Part shown: positions 1 to 9,063 of the stretch, piece by piece | Layout of the letters: every line of letters starts with the position of its first letter | How positions within the stretch are numbered: position 1 is the first letter of the stretch | Notes under the pieces: generated by a model | Told to the model about the DNA's origin: nothing | Database searches by the model: none | What the model saw: only the letters and a program-made list of their open reading frames with translations | Origin: Macrocybe gigantea | Taxonomy: Eukaryota; Basidiomycota; Agaricomycetes; Agaricales; Callistosporiaceae | Length of the DNA stretch: 64,000 nucleotides | Direction: 5' to 3' | Assembly (NCBI GenBank): GCA_011319805.1 | Contig: SJRY01000311.1 | Span: forward strand, 106,500-170,499 | Made by a program: the position numbers and the translations under genes

Positions 1-351
1 CTGGCAAGCATTCTCAATGGTAGCGACTACCTGAACCCCCTCACCATTACACTTGGCACATACATGTGCTATGTTATGACTGTCCACACACACCTCTGGA
101 CTGGGCGAACCCCTCATGGGACTAGCTCTACAGCAGCAGAATACATCACACTTCATAAGGCAATGGAAATGCTCACACAGAAAACCAGCGACTTAAACTC
201 CTCACCACCACACTCCATCACATCTGTGCCTATAATGAAGAACTCATTCATATGTGGGCCCCATGTGCCACAACCACTTGGGAGAGCAATAACAGGTGGG
301 GACAGCTGGACTAAGGTCTTTCATGAGGATATGAACCTAAAGAGAGGGTGG
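1..351 (+). mobile_element. 3' internal end of a chromovirus copy running off the left edge
   Basis: This stretch matches, in inverted orientation, the region at 6376-6731 that lies between the chromodomain stop and the 3' LTR of the chromovirus described below. It ends in a purine tract (AAAGAGAGGG, about 343-350) directly before the LTR at 352, as expected for a plus-strand primer. The element body is therefore outside the window to the left. It holds an open frame (64-447) whose middle part is shared with a frame in the second copy. I recognise no domain in it. Confidence 0.8.
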
Positions 352-670
352 TGTTATAGACATCACCCGAAGAACTATTCAATTTCTTATCTTATCTTCT
401 CATATCCCTTATCTCCCCTATCACACTGTACAGTGTGCAGTCATTGAGTCATTTCACTTTTCTAGTTATCCTGAGTCATCTCCTTCCAGTCTTGCTCATC
501 CACAGTCTATAGCATTGTGCAGCCTATGGTCTGTGCTTGAGTACTGTAACATATATAAGGACTCCCAGATATACCAATAGTGCTAGGCTTGATATTCCTT
601 TTGCCATCATCTCAAGACCACTCTCACACTTAGTCTGCCTGAGTCCTTTTGAGATTTGTCTAGCCTAACA
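352..670 (+). repeat. LTR copy 1 (3' LTR of the left-edge chromovirus)
   Basis: A 319 bp long terminal repeat that begins TGTTA and ends TAACA. It contains a TATATAAGG-type promoter box and the AGGCTTGATAT-like transcript start seen in the other copies. It follows chromovirus internal sequence and a purine tract, so it is the 3' LTR of an element whose 5' part lies off the left edge. It is inserted inside another, inverted LTR copy (671-882). Confidence 0.85.
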
Positions 671-882
671 GAGTCCCGACATATGTTACATACTCGAGCA
701 TGGACTATAGGCTGTGCAATGCTGTGGACTGTGGATGAATAAGACTGGAAGGAGATGACTCAGAATGACTAGGGAAGTGAAATGACTCAATGGCTGTATG
801 CTGTGCAGTGTGATGAGGGAAATAAGGGATATGAGAAGATAAGATAAGAAATTGAATGGTCCTTTGGGCAACATCCATAACA
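671..882 (-). repeat. Truncated inverted LTR, interrupted by LTR copy 1
   Basis: Read on the minus strand, this begins TGTTATGG at 882 and follows the LTR consensus for 212 bp. It stops at GGACTC, exactly where LTR copy 1 ends. The first five bases (GAGTC, 671-675) are the probable target duplication of the element that split it. The missing 100 or so bases of this LTR should lie beyond the left window edge. The sequence past 882 is not chromovirus internal sequence, so this is a solo LTR or the 5' LTR of a minus-strand copy. Confidence 0.75.
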
Positions 883-1429
883 CTTTCCAGCTGTCACATT
901 CTTCTGTTTTACAGATCTAATCATTATTGCAAGCTCTTTCTAATACTGTTTATTACTCTAATTACTTGGCCTCCATTCTGCCAGCCTGAGCAAGTAACTC
1001 CATAGAGACAAGCTCTAGTACAATTCTCAATGTTTTCTTTCCTAAGTACTGCTCCAGAACAGCCAGTAAAGTACCAAATTCATGTAAACTATGTTCTGCC
1101 AGTGGTCTTGCCCTTCACAGGAGACAGAGCATACCATGCAAACCTGAACAAGTGCACAGTGTCCATGCCTCAAGGCTCTCTCATTTCACAAGGCTCACCT
1201 GGCACTGGCAGACTTTGAAATCCCACTGGCACAGCACCAGCCTTGTACTGAGAATCTTTGGCATGGAGGGTCCTGACTTGAGAACTAAAGATTCCCATCT
1301 CTGTATGAGCAAAGGGATCAATACATGACCCCTTTTGTTGTTGTCTCCTTCACTCAACTCCCTTGCACCAGTCAGTGCCATTTTTCACAGAGGGACATAT
1401 ATAAAGCATAAAATGGATGCTGAGGGCTC
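883..1429. other. Repeat-rich region with no recognisable gene
   Basis: This stretch lies between the inverted LTR and the first recognisable part of the DIRS-like element. It has no long intact frame and no match by eye to the LTRs. It may be the 5' non-coding part of the DIRS-like element, but no terminal repeat could be identified. Confidence 0.3.
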
Positions 1430-2117
1430 TTAGCCCCCCCCTTCTAGACCCTCTTATAGAAGCCCTAATTGCAGCCCTCATAGCAGCTGGGCAGACACCT
1501 GAGCAAGCATGAGAAATAGCAGCCCAAGAGGACACCATTGCACACCTGCACACCATAGTGTGACCTCCAGAGCAAGGCAGCATGATGGGAGGAGTGGGCA
1601 GAGGAGACAGATCAAGAACCTGGAGCAGGTCTCACACTCTGGAGGACAAGACCTCCCCAATGAAATCCAAGGCTCCAGATCTCCAATAAGGAAAGGGCTT
1701 GTCCAAAAAAGTTCATCACTGGCTGCTCCCATATGCTATAAAACAGCTCAACTCAATAGGACACATCGAGCTATAGTATTTCATGCCTGAAGCCTACCAG
1801 CTAGCAGCACTCCCCTCAGTCATGCATAGCCTTGACAAAGAAATCCTGATGCTATCAAAAGGAGATAAGGGACTTTCCCTCTGGCCTGTAGCTATGATCA
1901 AACTGTCACCACAAGCCATTGCTAACCAGGAGCTAATGTGGGGTCAATTCACCAAGACCCAGGCAAACTTTCTCAAGGCAATCATGGATGCAAAATGGCT
2001 GCCAGCATATATTGACAGCTTCAATGAATTCTATGTCTTTCTCCTCATGCATGACTACAGAAACTGCAAGAATGGAGACAAGATCCTCCTCCATTACTTG
2101 GACTGCATGAGGAAACT
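1430..2117 (+). mobile_element. DIRS-like retroelement, Gag 5' part (segment A)
   Basis: A degenerate frame reads through from about 1430 and is open from 1783 to 2117. In-frame stops interrupt the earlier part; for example a TAG at 1774 stands where Trp is likely. It ends in ...LHYLDCMRKL exactly at the chromovirus LTR. The continuation (WHDALKQDEV...) is found on the minus strand from 6055 downward, across the 5-bp duplication AAACT. The protein shows no catalytic motif here. It is assigned to Gag because it is collinear with the zinc knuckle and reverse transcriptase of segment C. Confidence 0.65.
2113..2117 (+). repeat. Target-site duplication AAACT, left copy
   Basis: AAACT lies directly before the TGTTA of LTR copy 2. 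The same five bases, as AGTTT on the plus strand, directly follow the end of LTR copy 3 at 6051-6055. A 5-bp duplication is usual for Ty3/gypsy integrases. Confidence 0.85.
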
Positions 2118-2437
2118 TGTTACGGACATCACCCAAAGGACCATTCAATTTCTTATCTTATCTTTCCCATATCCCTTATCTTCCCTATCATGCTGTGCAG
2201 CATGCAGCCATCGAGTCATCTCACTTCCCTAGTCATCCTGAGTCATCTCCTTCCAGTCTTACTCATCCGCAGTCCACAGCATTGTGCAGCCCATGGTCTG
2301 TGCTCAAGTACTGTAATGTATATAAGGACTCCCAGATGTACCAGTAGCACTAGGCTTAATATTCCTTTTGCCATCGTTTCAAGACCACTCTCGCACTTAG
2401 TCTGCCTAAGTCCTTTTGAGATTCGTCCAGCCTAACA
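2118..2437 (+). repeat. LTR copy 2 (5' LTR of the split chromovirus)
   Basis: A 320 bp repeat bounded by TGTTA...TAACA and nearly identical to copies 1, 3 and 4. It carries a TATA box at 2319-2326. The likely transcript start is at 2352, 33 bp downstream of the first T of the box. It is followed by the primer-binding site and Gag of the element. Confidence 0.92.
2319..2326 (+). promoter_or_regulatory. TATA box of LTR promoter
   Basis: TATATAAG in the LTR, also present in the other copies. Its spacing to AGGCTTAATAT (2352) suits an RNA polymerase II start there, which would make that 11-mer the first bases of the element RNA. Confidence 0.7.
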
Positions 2438-2439
2438 AG

Positions 2440-2450
2440 ATATTAAGCCT
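2440..2450 (+). promoter_or_regulatory. Self-complementary primer-binding site
   Basis: ATATTAAGCCT lies two bases after the 5' LTR. It is the exact reverse complement of AGGCTTAATAT at 2352-2362 inside the LTR, at the predicted transcript start. In the Tf1/sushi group of chromoviruses the first 11 bases of the RNA anneal to the primer-binding site and prime reverse transcription without a tRNA. The match here is also 11 bases. The priming mode is inferred from this pattern. Confidence 0.75.
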
Positions 2451-2482
2451 CGTCAAGACTCACTCAGACTCACACATACACC

Positions 2483-5400
2483 ATGTCACACTTTATCAAA
2501 GACTTGATCAACATTCAATGACAAGTGGTCGCTGACCCAGCGAACACTAGCACAAATGATGAGAGCACTTGGCTCAGAGAAGTAGACCAGACATTGCAGT
2601 CCACACCATTTGCAGAGACAGTCCACGCCACCTGCAGAGACACTAGCAATCCAAACAAATGAAAGAGAGAGCGCATGCCTACACCAAGTAGCGACAACGA
2701 AGAACAGGCATTTCTGAGAGAGTTTGCCTTCACCACCACAGACGAACCCACTGAGATCCTCAGTGAAGGAGCAGCACAACTCATTGCAGAACTTCTCCTA
2801 GAAGGAGGATATGGGATAAGCCCAGAAGAGCTGTGGTCAGACCAGAATCTTCTTGCCGAAGAAGAGGACGAACCCATCCGCAAGAAAACGAGAGAAGAAC
2901 GAACACAAGCCCGAGACTTCAGGCCACAACAGATCAAGAACTATAATCACTGAATACAGGAGGAAGACATACTGATACAGAGAGGGCATGATGCACAGAG
3001 CATATGACAGAACCAATGAGAACGACACCAGAGTCAAGGACACACAGGAATGAAACCGCCGAACCCCTTCAGAGGACCAATCTGCTGAAGCACTGCATAA
3101 GAAAAGAATCGCACCACCATGGCGAAAGTAAGCAACAGCGACTGGGATGAATACTATCAGTGGAGGGAGCAAAAAGGATTACCAAAGACAAACAGACCGA
3201 CCACTGCAGAGTGGGCCGATTTCGAACAAGCTTGTAGAATCGCAGGAGTCGACCTAGACTACTGGAAAGAACAGAGAGAGGAGCGAAGACAGAAACAGCT
3301 CCAAGAACAGCAAGCCCAAGTACAAGTGCAGCAGACCCAAGAACAACAGATCCAGGAGCAAGAAAACCAAGACCAAGATAATGATGAAGAGACTCCCCAA
3401 AGGATGACGACAGAATACAAGGGAATCATCACTGACCTGAAATCCTTCACAGGAGATTGAACATCCTTTGACATTTGGTGGAGGAAGATGAAGCTTTACA
3501 TAACTGCACATGGAGACCTCATGGATACACAGAAGATCAGAGTGGTCCTGTCTAGAATGACTGATGGACCAGGAGCCCACTGGGCATCAAAGAAGATTGA
3601 CACCACTACCAACCAAAGCACATGGGCTGACTTCATAACTGAGATAGAGATATGATTCAGCAATGTCATGTCACCATCACAAGCAGGAAGCAAACTATTC
3701 AATATCAGACAGGGAAACTGACCCATCGACGAATTTCTGGATGAATTCATAGACCTCACAGGGAAAGCAAGAATGACAGGAACAGCCCCTCATTTCCTAC
3801 TTGAGAAGAGCTTAAACCAAAGGACAGCAGAAGCCATACACTCGATCTCCACACTTCCAATAGATGGAGATGAATATATCAAGACAGTTCAAGCAATTGG
3901 ATGAAACATCGATGAGCACAGGAATGTAATGAGAGGAGAATTCACAAACAATCAGCGCAAGCCCAGAAATCCAAGCCAAGGAGCAGGACAGGCCATGGAA
4001 GTCGACAAAGTATGAAGCAACAACTGCTTCAACTGCAATAAACCAGGGCACCTCTCACGAAACTGCCCGGAACCATGAAAAGGAGCAGCAAATGTCACAT
4101 GTTTCAATTGTGGCTTAAAGGGACACTATGCACGGAACTGCAAGAAGAAGAAGAAAGGAAAATCCTGAGTCAGAAAAGTGAAAGAAAAAGAAGGAGAGGA
4201 CAAAGAAGACAAGGATGAGGAAAGCTCTGACAAAGAGGGTTTTGTCAAAGGGTCTGACTAGGAGGTGCTAAATCACGACCCATACAACTGAAACAGACTC
4301 GCTTTGATACTGGATGTAGATCATCCCATACTCTGAAATACACCATTCCTACTAAGCAATCTGAAGCACCAAGGAAAACCATCTGAGGTGACAAACCACC
4401 AAAGAGGAAAGAACTTGCAGTACCAGCTAGGATATGAACATGAAAAGGAATAACAACAATAACACCGGAAGTCAATAGTGGAGCAGATAGGACCTGCATC
4501 AACACCACAATAGTAGCGAAAACAGGGCTGAAGACATGACAAATCAAGAAGATTCCAATCATAAATGCAGACAGGTCACCCAACTGCCAGAAAATAGCAG
4601 ACCGAGTAGCAGAGGTCTACATCGACATTAAAGGACACAAGGAGCACATGGAAGCCATCGTACTTGATATCGGAAAGACTGACATGCTACTAGAACATGA
4701 CTGGCTTGTTTACCACAACCCAATGATCAAATGGAAGACAGGAGAAGTTGTCTTTGACAGATGCCCTAAAACATGTAAAATAAACTACCAGATGATCAAG
4801 ATACAGAAGATGGCTGAACCAGTGAAAACCACAGCCAGTGACAAGACAGGAATCTAGATACCCCCATATCTGATCAGATTCAAACACCTCTTCAAGGAGA
4901 AGAACTTCGATTGTTTACCAGACCACAAAGAATGGGACCACGAAATAAACTTAAGGAAAGATGCATCCAAAATGATACTGAGCAAGGTCTACCCAATAAT
5001 GCAGAAGGAACTAGAGGAACTAGATGCCTTTGTCAAAGAAGGATTAAGAACAGGAAAGATACGCCCATCAAAATCACCTTATACAGCACCCTGGTTCTTT
5101 CGCAACAAGAAGGATGGAAGCAAACAACTCATCCAGGACTACCAGGAAATAAACAAATATACAGTTAAGGACAAGTTCCCACTACCATGCATTAGCGAGC
5201 TCCTCGACATACTACAAGAAGCAAAGTACTTTAGCAAAATTGACATTATCTGGGGATACAATAACGTGCATATCCGGAAAGGAGATGAATGGAAGGCAGC
5301 CTTCCTAACAGCAAGATGGCTCTTTGAACCAACAGTCATGTACTTTGGGCAGTGCAACACACCAGGCACTTTTAGCCGAATGATGGCAAGCCTCTTTCAA

Positions 5401-5627
5401 GACCAAATACAAAGAAGAGTGTGCATAATCTATATGGACGACATCATAATCATTGGACGAATATGAGAGGAACTCCAGAAGAACACTATAGAAGTCATGG
5501 AAATACTGAACAAGAACGACTTGTTCATCAAAGGACTGAAGTGCATCTGGGAATCATCAAAAGTCCCAGTACTAGGATACATTGTAGGAGAAGGGAAGGT
5601 AGAAATGGAACCAGAGAAGATCACAGC
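2483..5627 (+). pseudogene. Chromovirus gag-pol, 5' half (Gag, protease region, reverse transcriptase), decayed
   Basis: In order: Gag with a Retrotrans_gag-like region (about 3119-3960); two CCHC zinc knuckles (CFNCNKPGHLSRNC near 4024-4065 and CFNCGLKGHYARNC near 4102-4143); a retropepsin-like region around 4260-4860 (...EAIVLDIGKTDMLLEHDWL); and a reverse transcriptase (4972-5466) with the IYMDD catalytic motif. In-frame stops are nearly all TGA where Arg (CGA) is expected, so the copy is dead. The frame ends abruptly at EKITA (5627) in the thumb of the reverse transcriptase. The continuation (WPTPKTKKELQKFLGF) is on the minus strand from about 9063. Family: Ty3/gypsy chromovirus, from the domain order and the C-terminal chromodomain of the other half. 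Confidence 0.88.
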
Positions 5628-5628
5628 G

Positions 5629-6050
5629 GGGAGCATAGAGTGGGGAATGGAGAATGGAAAACATAGAACAGAGAATAGAGAATGGAGAATCGTAGACCAT
5701 GGAGTCATAGCATGTAGAATTTGAGCAGCAGCCATGTGGGGCAGAGCATGGGGAATGGAGAACAAAGAATGGGGAATGGAGAATAGAGAATGGAGAATGG
5801 AGAATGGAGAATGGAGAATAGAGAATGGAGAATAGAGAATGGAGAGGAAGGGCCATGGGAAGGTAGGGAGGGGAAGGTGATATGCCTTATTATTAGCTTA
5901 ACTCTTTTATGGGGCATGGAGGGCATTATTGACCTTTTGGTTATCATGTCTCTTTGTTCATCCCACAGCTCCCTCTCTACTGTATCCAACAAAGACTGGT
6001 TTGGAACCAAGATGTCAAAGACTTCATCCTGCTTGAGTGCATCATGCCAC
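5629..6050 (-). mobile_element. DIRS-like retroelement, Gag middle part (segment B)
   Basis: On the minus strand, immediately past the AAACT duplication, an open frame continues segment A without a frame change (WHDALKQDEVFDILVPNQ...RDMITKRS). It then enters a CT-rich heptamer array (5640-5850). Its inner end near 5629 is the left inversion breakpoint, and the next part of the same element resumes at 9064 on the plus strand. Confidence 0.65.
5640..5850. repeat. GGAGAAT-type heptanucleotide minisatellite
   Basis: Imperfect tandem copies of GGAGAAT and AGAGAAT (ATTCTCC on the other strand). They are interrupted by about 60 bp near 5695-5755 and densest at 5760-5850. The array begins about 10 bp from the left inversion breakpoint. 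It would translate as a simple SPFSILH repeat in segment B but is probably a DNA-level expansion. Confidence 0.85.
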
Positions 6051-6055
6051 AGTTT
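6051..6055 (-). repeat. Target-site duplication AAACT, right copy (inverted)
   Basis: AGTTT on the plus strand reads AAACT on the minus strand, directly after the last base of LTR copy 3. It matches the bases before LTR copy 2, showing that copies 2 and 3 bounded a single integrated element. Confidence 0.85.
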
Positions 6056-6375
6056 TGTTAGGCTAGACAAATCTCAAAAGGACTCGGGCAGACTAAATGT
6101 GAGAGTGGTCTTAAGACGATGGCAAAAGGAATATTAAGCCTAGCACTACTGGTACATCTGGGAATCCTTATATACATTACAGTACTCAAGCACAGACCAT
6201 GAGCTGTGCAATGCTGTGGACTGCAGATGAGTAAGACTGGAAGGAGATGACTCAGGATGACTAGGGAAGTGAGATGACTTGATGGCTGTGTGCTGCACAG
6301 CATGATGGGGAAGATAAGGGATATGGAAAAGATAAGATAAGAAATTGAATGGTCCTTTGGGTGATGTCCATAACA
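6056..6375 (-). repeat. LTR copy 3 (3' LTR of the split chromovirus)
   Basis: A 320 bp minus-strand LTR with the same ends and internal TATA box as copy 2. It is preceded, on the minus strand, by the purine tract AAAGAGAGGGTGA (6376-6388) and by chromovirus internal sequence. Confidence 0.92.
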
Positions 6376-6857
6376 TCACCCTCTCTTTAGATTCGCATTC
6401 TCATGAAAGACCTTAGTCCAGCTGTCCCCACCCATTATTAGTCTCCCAGGTGGTTGCAGCATGTGGGGCCCACATATGAATGAGCTCTTCATTATAGGCA
6501 CAGATGTGATGGAGTGTGGTGGCGAGGAGTTTAAGTCACTGGTTTTCTGTGTGAAGCATTTCCATTGCCTTATGAGGTGCGATGTATTCTGCTGCTGTGG
6601 AGCTAGTCCCATGAGGGGTTCGCCCAGTCCAGAGGTGTGTGTGGACAGTCATAACATAGCACATGTATGTGCCGAGTGTGATGGTGAGGGGGTCCATGTA
6701 GTCACTGCTGTTGAGAATCCTTACCAGATTCTCATGGTCATTTGGATGGTTGGGGGTAGGTGCACAGCTGTCGTCACTGCTGTCAATGCTGATGGGGCAT
6801 TGGTGGTCATGATGTGTGATTTTTGGTCTTCTTCCCTCTTGTCATGATCCTTTTATC
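6376..6857 (-). mobile_element. Chromovirus 3' internal region after pol
   Basis: About 480 bp between the chromodomain stop (6858) and the 3' LTR. It is conserved at nucleotide level with 1-351. A frame on the minus strand (6612-6376) keeps a shared stretch with the frame at 64-447 (QKTSDLNSSPPHSITSVPIMK...). It is either a small accessory frame or simply recent common ancestry. It ends in the polypurine tract next to the LTR. Confidence 0.7.
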
Positions 6858-9063
6858 CTAGTTCACAGTCTTCTTTAGGAAGTGGTCTAGAGCTTGCTGC
6901 ACATTCCCCAGTTCTTTTTCTTTGATCCATGTGTTCTCTTCATATCTGTATCCTTTCCATTTGACCAGGAATAGCATTCCTCTCCCTTGTTTCTTCCTTT
7001 TTAGAATCTCTTCTATTTCATACTCTTCTTCATCATTTATGATTTCAGGGGGTGGCAGCGATGGTCACTCTTGTATCTTGAAATGGGGTCCTTTGTAGGG
7101 TGTGAGCAGTGTTTCATTGAATACAGGTGTATCAGCTGCCATGATGCTGGGAGTTCCAGGCAATATGCTGAGGCTCCTTTCTTTTCAACCACCTTGAACA
7201 GTCCATATCAGAGTGCCGATAACTTCTTTGATGGTCGATTGACTGTGATATTGGTGGCTTCAAGCCATACTCTATCCCCTTTCTTGTATTCATGGGCTGG
7301 TTTTCGCCTCGCATTGTAATTGTCTTTGGCTCATGTTTGTGCATACTGCAGCACAGCATTTGCTTCTTTCTGTATTTGATTCATTCTTTTGATGAAGTCC
7401 TTCACTGCTAGGCTATTCCCTTCTGTCATCTGTGGTTCTCCCTTCCAGGGGTGCATTCCATAGTTGAGGTAGAATGGTGTCTCCTTCGTTCCCTGGTGCA
7501 CTTTGTCATTGTACTGGTATTCTGCGATTGCTATCCATTCTGCCCAATTGTCCTGTAAGTTGTTTGTGAAGCTTCTGAGGAAGGCTTCTATTTCTTGGTG
7601 GGATCGTTCTGCCTGTCCATCTGTCTGTAGGTGATAGGCCATTGATAAATTTTGCTTTGTTCCAAGTAATTTTAGAAGTGCTGTCATGAATCATGCTGCG
7701 AATTGGGGTCCTTGATCACTGATGATCTTTCGTGGGATTCTGTGAAGCTGCCACATGTTGTCTCAATATAGTCATGCAAGACCTTCTACTGTAAGTTTGG
7801 TCTTTATGGGAATTAGATGGATCATCTTGGTTAGGCGGTCTGTAACTGCAGTGATGGCATTAAAGCCATTCGAGCTGGGTAGTGGTTCTATAAGATCTAC
7901 TCTGATATCTTCCCATGGTTGCTGTGGGACCTCATGTGGGTGTAGGGGTGCATGTTTCTTTTGTCAGATGATTTTATTTTGCTGACATGTTTCACATCCA
8001 TTGACATACTTCTTGATGTTCACTAACATTGATGGCCACCAATAGGTGTGGTTTATGAGTTCATGCATGCAGTATTGTCCTGGGTGTCCTCCGATGGGTG
8101 TGTCATAGTGTTCAAACATGATGTTTTCCTTCAGTTTGTTGTCTGGAGGAATGTAGATTTTTCCTCCTATGTATATGATGTGGTCTTCTTCTGTGAACCA
8201 GTGTGGTTTTTCCTTTAGTCCTGTTGTTACGATCATCTCCCTTCATGTGCATTGTCAAATTTGTTCTATCCTTGAGGATTCAATCATCATGATTCCTCTT
8301 GTTTGTATTGCCTCGTTATTTTCTGCTTCTTCTCTTCATGGGTGTTTGTCCTCGAACATCATAAATTTGAAGTCTTGTTCATTACTCTCTTCCAGATGTT
8401 GAATGAATGCTGCCTCTTTGATCATTTGTATATCATCCTTCTCTGCTAGGTTTTCTTCATATCCTGCCATTTGTGACAGGATGTCTGCTTTTCCATTGGC
8501 CTTTCCTGGTACGTGTCGTAGTTCGTAGTCATATTCCTGTAATTTCAGGTACCAGCCAATCTGTCTCAAATTGAGTCATGTGGTTTTCAAAAATATGATA
8601 GGTTTTTGTGATCCGTCAATATTTCAAACTTCTCTCGAGCTTCAAGGAGGTATTGTCTCCATGTCTTCAGTGTGACCATTATTGCAAGAAGTTCCTTGTC
8701 ATAGATTTCATAGTTTTGCTCTGCTGGGGTCATGCATCTCGAAATGAATGCAATTGGATGCCATAGTCCTTTCTGCTGTTGTGATAGTACTGCTCCAATG
8801 GCATATCCTGAGGCATCCATTTCAACTCAGAATTTTCCTTCTGTTTGTAGTAGTGCTAGAATGGGTGCTGAGGTTATATGTCGAATCAGCTCTTTGAAAG
8901 TGTCCTGTTGCTTGTCTGTCCACTGGAATGTTTTGTTTCCAGTCAGCTCCATCAGGGGTTTAGCGACCTTTGCATATCCCTTGATGAATTATTGGTAAAA
9001 GTTCATGAATCCCAAGAACTTTTGTAGTTCTTTCTTCGTCTTTGGAGTTGGCCAGGATTGTAC
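6858..9063 (-). pseudogene. Chromovirus pol, 3' half (RNase H, integrase, chromodomain), decayed
   Basis: Reading down the minus strand: the end of the reverse transcriptase (PTPKTKKELQKFLGFMNFY, about 9055); RNase H (8820-8336, with MDASGYAIGAVLSQ and LRHVPGKANGKADILS); the integrase HHCC zinc-binding region (8236-7964, HYDTPIGGHPGQY... and CETCQQNKI); the integrase core with SDQGPQF and the ERSHQEIE region (about 7720-7560); a GDRVWLEATNI-like tail; and a C-terminal chromodomain (about 7043-6858, LVKWKGYRYEENTWI) ending in TAG at 6858. The chromodomain places the element among chromoviruses. Scattered stops and small indels show it is inactive. It is the missing partner of the plus-strand half ending at 5627. 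Confidence 0.9.
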
